Part shown: one piece after another, positions 25,801 to 32,620 of the stretch
Layout of the letters: each line of letters begins with the position of its first letter
Position numbering within the stretch: position 1 is the first letter of the stretch
Assembly: GCF_949628215.1 (NCBI RefSeq)
Contig: NC_134282.1
Coordinates: 12,522,223 to 12,586,222, forward strand
DNA: 64,000 nt
Direction: 5' to 3'
Origin: Phalacrocorax aristotelis
Taxonomy: Eukaryota > Chordata > Aves > Suliformes > Phalacrocoracidae
Program-made: the position numbers and the translations under genes
Notes under the pieces: generated by a model
What the model was told of the DNA's origin: nothing
The model's database searches: none
The model's input: only the letters and a program-made list of their open reading frames with translations

Positions 25801-28395
25801 TGGCAACAGCCACATTAATTCTGCAGTGAAACCACTCTCTACGCGCTTTTTAAATACAATCGTTTTCTTCTCCCTCTACCCCCAATATATGGTAAAGGGC
25901 AGATCCATGGGAGGCTCAGTACAAGCTTCTTCAATGCTGCCTCCATTTGTAATCTGAATTTTTTAATGGTAAAAACTGTATGCCGTTATTATCACAATTA
26001 CTATTTCCCTCCAGATTAAATTTTGAACTTTTGACGATCTAATACTAAGTTACATTGGTAAACTCACTTTGGAGTTTTTTTCCTTTTTATTTAAGGCATC
26101 TGTGTATGATTCCAAATGCAATTTGCATCTGCTCTGCAGATTGTAAGGAGGGCCATGCTAATTGCTGTAATCTCAGCCACTCAACAGCAGGAAGCAAGCT
26201 TATTTATGAGCGTGCACTATATTTCACTTTACGCTCTTCTGGATAAAGTCAGTCACAGATTAAAGGTAACCTCTAACTTGGCCCTAATAATAACGTAACA
26301 TAAAGGTGCAGAAAGCAACTGTTGCAGCTTCGCTGGTATCCTTCAGGTAAAATGATTTAACTTACATCACTTGTTTGGTACAAGAGTTTTCACCAAACAC
26401 TGTAAACAGATCAATGTCTCCTGCTTTGCATCAGCATCTCTAGAGTGGCAGGAGACAATTATCCTGTGACACCCTATTCTACTGCCAACACCTAGCCTGT
26501 AATGCAGTCTTTGAACTGAAGTCGTCTTTAGTAGTCCCGTCAACACCCAGACTAATTTATTTTTTTATGCTTTTTTATACTTTTTTTTCTGTAAAGCCCA
26601 TATTCTAGGCCTCAGTGTCACAGGAGTTCTTTGTGAACTGTGCCTAAAAAATGGAGAGGAAATTTGGTGGGCAATTTTGGAGGCCTTAATTTGTGTAGAT
26701 GTGAGGAAAAGTAATCATTCATTCAAATCCCTTTCTCTGAGTCTGTGGATGAAAACACAGCCAGCACCGGCGTGTTTAGTCCTAGTTGTTCAATGGCATT
26801 TGCTGTCCATGAATGCGATGTCTCTGCCCTACAGTCTCATTTCACCATCAAAATATCAATTGTACCACATGCTTTCGCATGGTCATTTATAAACGTAACA
26901 ACACTTTCCCGTTGTGTTGTCAGCTTGCTGTATGACATGCTCCAGATGTCCTGGCTGACAGAACACTTATTAGCACACTACAAGCAAATCTGCCTGAATT
27001 ATTTGGTTTTGTTTGAAATTTTTTCTATGTCTTCTTGCCAATGAATTTTGCTTTTCATTATCTACACCTCAAAGCTTTACTTTAATCCATTTGATCTAAC
27101 TCACTCTTGCTTTCTGCAGTGACTGGAAGGGCAGATGTTTGCTTTCAAGTGGGTTAATTTAAAACAATTAGAGGTGTATCTAGGAAAGTCAATGAAAATT
27201 TGCTTCTGACATTAGGCAAGGTCAGTTCTATTTCAGCCACTGTTATCATATTACAGCAACCCTAAAAAGCTCCAGATAGTTGAGCTGCTCAGAGTTACTG
27301 AGTTCATTATTCACATATGTTATCCCATATAAAACACTGGCATTAACAACAAATAGCTCTTCATTGTCTTCAGCACTGATTTTGTGATATTAAAAATTCT
27401 TACTGTGATTTTCCAAGTACATTTGCTGTTTGGAGGGTAGACTCCAGGAAATCCTTCACTCCCAATAAACCCTGACTCTCCAGATACAACTCCTCCACAT
27501 GTAAATGTAGGCCTGAGAATAATAGGAAAAATAGTGCTTAATTTTAAAATATATTTAATTCATTATTTGTATAATAGTAAAGAGGCATGGACTGTCTTAA
27601 CAACACAGCTTAAATACTTAAAAACGTTGCTAGCTTTAAACATGTTTCATTACTTACATGATTTCACTAGTGACATAGAATGTGCGATTTAACACGCAAG
27701 TTTAGGTGTAGATAAAATTAACTACTTGGACCTTAAATCTGGGTTTACACAGCCTGTTTGTCATCCTTCCCTCCTTTTTTTTAATACATGAGATGGAAAG
27801 TGCCGTGGTGTGACCCATCACTGCAAATTGCTATTATAATGGATAAATAATTATTAAAACGTCAATAGTAATGACTCTTTATAGTGTGTATATAAGAGTT
27901 GTTAAAATAGCACAGTAGTAAAAATAACTTTTAATCCCTTTCTATTCCACCCTGAAATGCTTCGAATTTAGATGTTTTAGTCGAGTAAGTCGCTTCGGAA
28001 GCCTTCTACGCTACGGGAAGGCCACCCCCGCCCCCCCCACGGGCGCCCCCCCCCACGGGCGCCGGCCCCGCCGCGCCGGCCCGGGCTGGCCCCGACGCCC
28101 TGGCGCGGCCGGCTGCCCGCCTCCCGCCTCCCGCTCCGCGCTCCGGCCGCGCTTCGGTATCGGGATATCGTATCACGTTATAACGTTATATTATGCTACG
28201 TATGGTGTTACGTGGGGCTGCCCCCGCGCGTGCCCTCCCCTGGAGCAGTGACGGGCCACAGAACCCCCGCGTGGCGCCCCACAGGCGCGCGGTGGGCACC
28301 GCTCCTGCGGGGGGGGGGATGTGGGGGGAAGGCGCTGCGCGGGGCGCGGAGCGCGCGCGGTACCTGTGCGGCGGGGCTGCGGGGCGCGCTCCCGC

Positions 28396-28430
<35 letters not shown>

Positions 28431-28467
28431 GCGGCAGCACCGGCGGCCGCGGGGCGGCGGGCGGCAT
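1687..28467 (-). CDS. PCOLCE2: PCOLCE2, procollagen C-endopeptidase enhancer 2 (whole gene, 9 coding exons)
   Basis: Nine exons join in one continuous frame to 422 residues plus stop; the human protein is about 415. Order: Leu-rich signal peptide (about 1-26), CUB1 (about 40-150; cysteine pairs C40/C66 and C93/C114), CUB2 (about 161-274; C161/C188 and C215/C238), a Pro/Thr linker (about 276-295), and an NTR domain (about 304-422) with six cysteines C304, C308, C319, C371, C374 and C422. Both CUB domains keep the calcium-site acidic residues (E88, D96, D136; E210, D218, D260). From family knowledge, this secreted glycoprotein binds the procollagen C-propeptide through its CUB domains and stimulates BMP-1/tolloid cleavage, while the NTR binds heparin-like glycans. 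All introns are GT-AG. The paralogue PCOLCE is unlikely because the sequence follows PCOLCE2 closely as I remember it and the neighbour is PAQR9. Confidence 0.96.
1818..3378 (-). other. PCOLCE2: PCOLCE2 intron 8
   Basis: A 1561-bp GT-AG intron. AT-rich; I see no repeat family or further exon in it. Confidence 0.85.
3379..3546 (-). CDS. PCOLCE2: PCOLCE2 exon 8: middle of NTR domain
   Basis: The exon has 168 nt, acceptor ttcttctag|TA and donor GAG|gtaagt. It encodes residues 324-379 (from VITGTVIT to CPLIRR), with the NTR beta-strand core and C371/C374. Residues 360-364 read GKSMS. My memory of the human protein has an N-glycosylation sequon (NMS) here, so the bird appears to lack it. The exon is phase 1 at both ends. 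Confidence 0.95.
3547..5547 (-). other. PCOLCE2: PCOLCE2 intron 7
   Basis: A 2001-bp GT-AG intron, with a poly-T run near 4691-4701. A 111-codon plus-strand frame at 4671-5006 begins in this T-run and looks like chance. Nothing else recognised. Confidence 0.85.
5548..5631 (-). CDS. PCOLCE2: PCOLCE2 exon 7: start of NTR domain
   Basis: The exon has 84 nt and encodes the end of codon 296 through 323 plus one base. It carries NTR cysteines C304, C308 and C319 ([11 protein letters not shown] and NYCSS). The donor TTCG|gtaagg is good. The acceptor is weak: the bases before the AG are aaaa rather than a pyrimidine tract. The length is a multiple of three and both ends are phase 1, so skipping would keep the frame but remove three NTR cysteines. 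Confidence 0.92.
7060..7236 (+). repeat. CR1 LINE 3' fragment, plus strand
   Basis: The segment reads like the 3' end of avian CR1: a ggcacaggctgcccagg motif, a ccctggagacattcaa motif, then ccttccaactcccaccattc followed by the diagnostic terminal octamers attctgtg attctgtg. It is 5'-truncated and antisense to PCOLCE2. Confidence 0.85.
8196..8449 (-). repeat. CR1 LINE 3' fragment, minus strand
   Basis: It starts with catagaatcat (reverse complement of the CR1 terminal octamer), then ggttggaaaagacctttaag and atcatcaagtccaaccatc. It ends in the frequently seen gaggccatttcctctcgtcc segment. It is 5'-truncated and in the same orientation as PCOLCE2. Little divergence from remembered consensus suggests a relatively recent subfamily. 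Confidence 0.92.
9766..9920 (-). CDS. PCOLCE2: PCOLCE2 exon 6: end of CUB2 and Thr/Pro linker
   Basis: The exon has 155 nt, acceptor tgttccag|G and donor TCAA|gtaagt. It completes A244 and encodes residues 245-295: the CUB2 end with [15 protein letters not shown] and calcium ligand D260, then a Pro/Thr-rich linker ([15 protein letters not shown]) joining CUB2 to the NTR. The linker is probably O-glycosylated, which is an inference from composition. It ends in phase 1. Confidence 0.95.
11231..11278 (+). repeat. G-rich low-complexity tract
   Basis: Many closely spaced runs of three to seven G on the plus strand, enough for at least one G-quadruplex. Not part of a recognisable repeat family. 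Confidence 0.7.
13683..14275 (+). mobile_element. Solo LTR of an avian endogenous retrovirus
   Basis: It starts TGTCATGGTTTTAGCTGGG and ends near aaccacgata, about 593 bp. Its arrangement matches an LTR type common in neoavian genomes: a gatattccat box in U3, a CG-rich patch, an AT-rich ATT-triplet stretch (about 14082-14150), attattaaa as a degraded poly(A) signal, then a pyrimidine-rich and G-rich tail. The TATA region is decayed. No gag, pol or env sequence lies beside it, so it is a solo LTR left by recombination. Flanking bases show no clean target-site duplication. It is antisense to PCOLCE2. Confidence 0.85.
14617..14720 (+). repeat. Cluster of G-runs
   Basis: About 100 bp on the plus strand with repeated runs of G separated by T-rich spacers (for example gggggggagg, gggggata, ggggggaggggg, gggtttgggg), lying about 340 bp right of the solo LTR. 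It has clear G-quadruplex potential on the strand that serves as PCOLCE2 template. Confidence 0.75.
15300..15436 (-). CDS. PCOLCE2: PCOLCE2 exon 5: middle of CUB2
   Basis: The exon has 137 nt, acceptor ccttgcag|CTA and donor AGC|gtaagt. It encodes residues 199-243 plus two bases of A244, including the CUB calcium-site stretch around E210 and D218 and cysteines C215 and C238, ending GDSPPA. The exon is absent from a simple long-ORF list because the frame closes quickly on both sides. Confidence 0.95.
15437..18511 (-). other. PCOLCE2: PCOLCE2 intron 4
   Basis: A 3075-bp GT-AG intron, AT-rich apart from a GC-richer segment at about 18290-18511 beside exon 4. No repeat family recognised. Confidence 0.85.
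18512..18636 (-). CDS. PCOLCE2: PCOLCE2 exon 4: start of CUB2
   Basis: The exon has 125 nt, acceptor cttgcag|GGG and donor CAG|gtaagg. It completes G157 and encodes residues 158-198, starting DQYCGG and ending APKNQ. It holds CUB2 cysteines C161 and C188. The exon sits in a local GC-rich patch in which other frames also stay open on both strands; only this frame joins to exons 3 and 5 in phase and matches the family. Confidence 0.95.
18637..20316 (-). other. PCOLCE2: PCOLCE2 intron 3
   Basis: A 1680-bp GT-AG intron. The first 450 bp beside exon 4 are GC-rich with overlapping chance ORFs. Most of the remainder is an old CR1 relic at about 19290-20250, ending within about 70 bp of the exon 3 donor. 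Confidence 0.85.
19290..20250 (-). repeat. Old CR1 LINE relic, minus strand, about 1 kb
   Basis: Several landmarks of CR1 read in antisense appear in order: ggactccaccactttatag, gaatggcacacagtattcaa, gcccattgtactctacataa, ttgaattcaatctgccatttt and gaatactttgaacagcac. Each is recognisable but mutated, so the copy is old. The ends are uncertain by tens of bases. It lacks the terminal octamer, so the 3' end is missing or unrecognisable. Confidence 0.75.
20317..20572 (-). CDS. PCOLCE2: PCOLCE2 exon 3: core of CUB1
   Basis: The exon has 256 nt and encodes residues 72-156 plus one base. It begins VPEGKVVV and runs to EPHERG, covering the rest of CUB1 with C93/C114 and calcium ligands E88, D96 and D136. 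The acceptor is preceded by an unusually long pure CT tract (reverse complement of 20577-20605) ending in ctgcag|GTC. The donor is GAG|gtaatt. The upstream frame stays open through the CT tract, which adds spurious SLSL residues if the ORF is read uncut. Confidence 0.96.
22158..22175 (+). repeat. (TAC)6 microsatellite
   Basis: Six perfect TAC units in PCOLCE2 intron 2. Confidence 0.9.
23613..23628 (+). repeat. Poly-T run of 16
   Basis: Uninterrupted T16 in PCOLCE2 intron 2. No retrotransposon body is attached that I can recognise. Confidence 0.9.
27404..27512 (-). CDS. PCOLCE2: PCOLCE2 exon 2: first half of CUB1 entry
   Basis: The exon has 109 nt, acceptor ttctcag|G and donor ACA|gtaaga. 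It completes codon 35 and encodes residues 36-71, which carry the first CUB1 cysteines C40 and C66 and the motif [14 protein letters not shown] typical of the start of PCPE CUB1. It ends on a codon boundary (phase 0). The open frame is only 36 codons long, so the exon was found by homology and splice sites rather than by length. Confidence 0.95.
27513..28363 (-). other. PCOLCE2: PCOLCE2 intron 1
   Basis: An 851-bp GT-AG intron. The exon 1 half is extremely GC-rich with C-runs at 28024-28054 and an odd AT-rich, CpG-containing patch at about 28155-28215. The exon 2 half is AT-rich. Confidence 0.88.
28024..28070 (+). repeat. C-run tract with duplicated unit, intron 1
   Basis: Runs of five to nine C are separated by an acgggcgcc unit that occurs twice. 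On the PCOLCE2 coding strand these are G-runs, so both DNA and pre-mRNA could form G-quadruplexes about 300 nt after the exon 1 donor. Confidence 0.75.
28364..28467 (-). CDS. PCOLCE2: PCOLCE2 exon 1: start codon and signal peptide
   Basis: The exon has 104 nt and encodes residues 1-34 plus two bases of codon 35. I chose the ATG at 28467 because it is followed directly by a Pro-rich n-region, an uninterrupted Leu10 hydrophobic core (residues 14-23) and a small-residue AAGA cleavage region. The base at -3 is G. The exon ends CAG|gtaccg. Leu10 is encoded entirely by (CTG)10. The same frame stays open upstream to an ATG at 28821, but that would add 118 Pro/Arg/Gly-rich residues in front of the signal peptide, so I treat it as 5' UTR. 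Confidence 0.9.
28399..28428 (-). repeat. (CTG)10 trinucleotide repeat in PCOLCE2 exon 1
   Basis: Ten perfect CTG units on the minus strand (CAG on plus), exactly in frame, encoding the Leu10 core of the signal peptide (residues 14-23). Confidence 0.95.
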
Positions 28468-28904
28468 CTCCGGGCGGCGGCGGCTGGGGTCGCGGAGCGG
28501 CTCCTCCGGCTGCCGCCTGCTCCTCCCGTGTGCGCCGGGGCCGGGGGAGGAGGCAAAGGCTTCCGCGGCCCTCCGCCCCCGGGGCAGGGCCGCCCGCCCG
28601 CCCTCCGCGGGGCGCGGGCGCCGCCGGCCTCCCCCGTCCCCCGGGGGGCCCTGGCCCGGGTGTGCCCGGCCCCGCCCCGGTGTCCCCCGGGGGCGGCCGC
28701 GCTGCAGCCCCGCCCCGGCGGGCACCCCCGGCACCGCGTACTTTGCGCACGTAGGGGCTGAGGGGGCGCGCAGCGGCGGGGCCGGAGCGATCCCCTCCCC
28801 CCGCCCCGCCTGCGGGATCACCCCGAACCCCGCAGCCTCCTGCGACGCCCCGATCCCTGTCCTCGGGTGGCACCGTGGGGGTGCGCGTCCTGGTCCTGAA
28901 TGAA

Positions 28905-31900
28905 ATCAGTGTCACCGTTTGTGCAGTCGTGTACGGCTTTGCCAATGCTTAAGAAATAGTAATGCTGCCATAAAATTTCTTCTTTATTTAAATTCTAAAG
29001 TAAACTCAAAATGCTTCATTTTGTTTACCAGTTGGTAATCTTGACCCATTTTAGTAGCCTTTTCAGTCTGGCTGTGAAAGATACTCTTTAAAGGGCTGTG
29101 GCAGAGCTCACAGTAATGAACCCAATACTTGTGTGTTTGTAGGATTTGGGCCAAAGTTGTCTGAGAAAAGAAATGAAGAATTAAGTCAGTATTCAGTGTT
29201 AAGTCAGTATTCTTACTGAACACAAGAAAACTTGATATTTTAAAAAATGTTTACAGAAACCACATTGTTAGTGCTGTTGGATGGTGACATATGGATTATC
29301 ATATCAATAAATGATAATTTATCTTTTAAGGATTGTTTTAAGATACCCCTGCCCCTCTTCTTGCATTAAGTGCTTCTCCCCACGTCTGTAGTAAAGTGTT
29401 CAGGCACAGCCAACTGAAGGAAAGACTGGAGGAACGAAACAGAAATTCTGCTGCATGCAAGGCAGAACATAAACCTATTATCTTATTTTTAGCTTATTTA
29501 TTAAGCACTTAACATTCCTATTCTTGCAAAATACAAGGAAGGGCGGTCCCACTCCCAAGCTTTAAAGGAGTGCTGGATGCTGCAATTTAGCAGATGTAAT
29601 ACCTGTACTCTCCCTTTCGCAGTGCTGGATGAAGAAAGCAGTTGAATAACCTGGATCCACGCTTGCTAAATTTCCGAGAGGATTTGTGTGGGAGAAGTGC
29701 AGCTGCTATTGGGATGTCCCAGAGCTTTGGAGGCCGCCTGCAAGACGGCTGGTAAGTGAGAGGTGCCAACAGTGTTCCTGTGTGCGCAGAGGCAATGGAA
29801 GACAACCAAGAGCAGCGGCTGAGGTGTGCACAGGCTCTGCAGAGGCCCGCGTTTTGTACGAGTGCACATGTGTCAGCAGCCAGGTGGGAGTGCCTGGTCT
29901 GCAGCCCTGAGGAGGGGCAGCCCCAGATGCCCCTGTGGGGCTGCGGGAAGGAGCAGGACACACCTAGGCAAAGCTTGATGAAGGACTGGGGCAGGGAGCC
30001 CAGTCCACAACAAGGGGGCTCTGGAAACAGAGAAGATTGTAACATGGTCAGAGCAGAGATAATATTCACAGCTGTCTTTTGAACTGATTGACGTGACAGA
30101 AATGGGAAGTAAGCAAGCTAAAAAGGAGACATTTACTTATTCCATGACCACCAGGATGCTGGTTAGCAGCCAAAAGTTTAACCATTACCTCTAGATATAC
30201 TGGTTTTAGTCATGAAGGTAATGCAATGTTAATAAAAATTGCTAGATATGGAAGTCAATGTATACAACAGAGAGTTGTGTAACCCTGACAGCGCAGACAC
30301 ATGCGTTTCCTGCTGCTCCTCAATGATTGTCAACATTTTTGAAGTCTAGAGAAGACCCGCTATTTAAAAATAAAGAAGTATTTCAGGCCTTGTATCCACA
30401 GAAGAGCTGGCCTCCATGCAAAACCACCAACAAAGGCTGTTGGTTCCCATGGATTGATTACATGTTCAGGGACTCTTTTACATGTGGTTGCTGCAGACTT
30501 TTAACCTCTTCTAAAGGTAGTTTGAACCTTCTGAACAGTTAATGTGGTAACAGATTCTGCTTTACCACCCAAGAATACCTACAGATCTGTGCAGCAAATG
30601 GACAGTTCAGGCCTGATGAGCAACTGAGGCAGAGAACAGGCTGCTGAGAAGCCCCACACACCCCTACACAGCACGTGCAGCCAGGCCCCTGCACCTTTGC
30701 CGTGTCGGGAGCAACAGCACTGACTCCCTGGCATTGGCTGCCCGGGAACACACCCTAAATTGCAGACTACAAACAAGGCACTCAGTATTTACCAAACGTA
30801 TGTAATTTACCAAATGTAAATGATGTTGCTAGAGAGAATTCTCCCATGAACTAAACCAGAGGCGTCTGGCTGGTTTCCACTGATGGCTCCAGAAGGACCA
30901 GAAAAGTAAAAGGCCAGTAAGTAGTTACCCATAAATAAAGGTGTTAACATTGACATTAATCTTAAGCTAAATTAATACCTCTTAGGAACACAGAAATGGG
31001 AGTGACCTTTCTTCTTCACCAAGTCCAGTCCCCTACTGTTGCAGGGAACCAAATCAAATAAACCCCTTCATAAACTGATGATACTTAATTTTTGAAGTCA
31101 GGAAGCTGCTCAATCAGCATCCATTAGAGACCCTGCCTTTGCAGGATAAAACTGTGAAATGCACAGTTAGAAACTGTATGTAGGAAATTGATCTAAATTA
31201 AGCTATGAAGGTTTTAAACTCAAAACCAAAAGATGGCAGATTTACAGTCTCTCGTGCAATCTTAATTATGCTGCCTTGTGTATGTATTATTTGCATAAAT
31301 GATGCGTAGGGTGTGTGACAAAAATAGTATGGAGTTGCATAAGCAAAGAGTCTGTATTTAATGTGCACAAAAAATGTCTAACTTTTGACAGTTGACTTTG
31401 CAACACAAGTAACTTTCTTTTTGAATGTTGTTTCTTTTTGAAGGTAGAACAAGAACTATTTATCATTACGTGTGGCCCTGAGGTGTGGCATCTGCAGGCT
31501 TGGAATGATGCATCTTTAGTGATAAACTATTTAACAATTGAACTACAGAGCTAGTGCTGTAGTAATTACAAAACTGCCCACTGTCCTAGGGTGCCATTGC
31601 CCCCTGTAGTGGTCTAGCCGATTACTAGCTAGTGATGCTGGTGATCCAGGGGTGAGTGCTTCTCCCTACCAGTCACTGAAGAAAGATATTTTATACACAA
31701 AGCTAAAAGAGGCAAATTTCCTAATGAATGTCTGGCAAGTGTGACCTTGTCTGCCTGAAAATGAGACAACTGCTGAAGTGGAAAGGGGAAGCCTCTACCT
31801 GAAATGTAACCATGTGCGACAGTCTGTCACTGAGACATTCTTTGAAAAGACTGTGTAAATGATGGTGCAAATCAAATGGAGGTGGTCCTGGTCTTCCACG

Positions 31901-32229
31901 TGTCCTTCCATGTACCCCTGCCATCTTTCCTGCAACAAATTTAATACTGATGCTGCTGTGCCGCAGCCAGAATGGCCTGCTGATCTGATTGAAAATGAAC
32001 CCCCTCCCTAAAAGCTTAGTTTCTTAATCTTCATGCTCCAGCTTTCAGGCTTCTCACCAAATCTTCTTTTCCTCTGTGGAGAGTCAGCTGTACAAAATCC
32101 CTTGTACCATGACAAAAAGATATAAGACCTCTTAATGTTTCTGCACAAGTCCTGTTTGGCTGATGCTGTGAAATTATTTGAATTTAAATTTATGTAAATG
32201 CTATCAACAACAGCTCTTTATTTCATTTG
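28905..32229. other. Intergenic, upstream of PCOLCE2
   Basis: No gene recognised. A moderately GC-rich segment at 29590-30080 carries overlapping chance ORFs on both strands. Positions 30985-31080 weakly resemble an old CR1 or L-type tail (gtgacctttcttcttcacc, aagtccagtcccctactg) but without clear ends. Confidence 0.6.
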
Positions 32230-32620
32230 AATCATAGAATGGTTTGGGTTGGAAGGGACCTTTATAGGTCATCGAGTTCAACCCCCTGCAGTGACCAGGG
32301 ACATCTTCAGCTAGATCAGGTTGCTCAGAGCCCCATCCAGCCTGACCTTGAATGTTTCCAGGGATGGGGCATCTACCACCTCTCTGGGCAACCTGTGCCA
32401 GTGTGCCACCACCCTTGTCATAAAATATTTCTTCCTTTTATCTAGTCTGAATCTAAACTCTTTTAGTTTAAAACAATTACTCCTTGTCCTATTGCTACAG
32501 GCACTATTAAAAAGTCTGTCCCCACCTTCTTATAAGCCCCCTCTTAAGTATTGAAAGGCAGCAAGAAGGTCCCCCTGGAGCCTTCTCTTCTCCAGGATAA
32601 ACAACCCCAACTCTCTCAAT
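32230..32620 (-). repeat. CR1 LINE 3' fragment, minus strand
   Basis: It begins aatcatagaatggtttgggt, then ggaagggacctttataggtc and catcgagttcaacccc. Internal landmarks ccaccacctctctgggcaac and ctcttctccaggataaacaa are all standard for antisense avian CR1. It is about 390 bp, 5'-truncated, with the terminal octamer reduced to one copy. Its good preservation suggests a comparatively young subfamily. Confidence 0.93.

Larger units (their letters stand above)
20573..27403 (-). other. PCOLCE2: PCOLCE2 intron 2
   Basis: A 6831-bp GT-AG intron, the largest here. It contains (TAC)6 at 22158-22175 and T16 at 23613-23628. No CR1 or LTR recognised. The stretch at 26110-26220 has octamer-like ATTTGCAT and TAATTG cores and may be a regulatory element, but that is only a guess from composition. 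Confidence 0.85.
28020..28900 (-). promoter_or_regulatory. CpG island / promoter region of PCOLCE2
   Basis: A very GC-rich, CpG-dense block spanning exon 1 and extending upstream, with multiple GC-box (Sp1-type) cores such as gccccgccccgg at about 28666-28720. No TATA box is obvious. Long frames open on both strands here are base-composition artefacts. The transcription start is not determinable from sequence alone; 28500-28850 is the likely zone. Confidence 0.8.

Noticed and set aside
28468-28821. In-frame upstream extension of PCOLCE2 from an ATG at 28821
   Set aside because: It would place 118 Arg/Pro/Gly-rich residues before a clear signal peptide. The internal ATG directly before the signal peptide is the family start.
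28186-28945. Five long overlapping ORFs (up to 245 codons) on both strands around PCOLCE2 exon 1
   Set aside because: All but the PCOLCE2 exon 1 frame are shadows of CpG-island composition and the CAG/CTG repeat. They show poly-Ala, poly-Ser or poly-Gln from the same repeat and no domain.
29587-30082. Overlapping 160- and 108-codon ORFs upstream of PCOLCE2
   Set aside because: The two frames lie on opposite strands of the same GC-richer segment, a pattern expected by chance. No recognisable domain.
32227-32554. Two plus-strand ORFs of 72 and 77 codons
   Set aside because: They are antisense reads through the CR1 fragment at 32230-32620.
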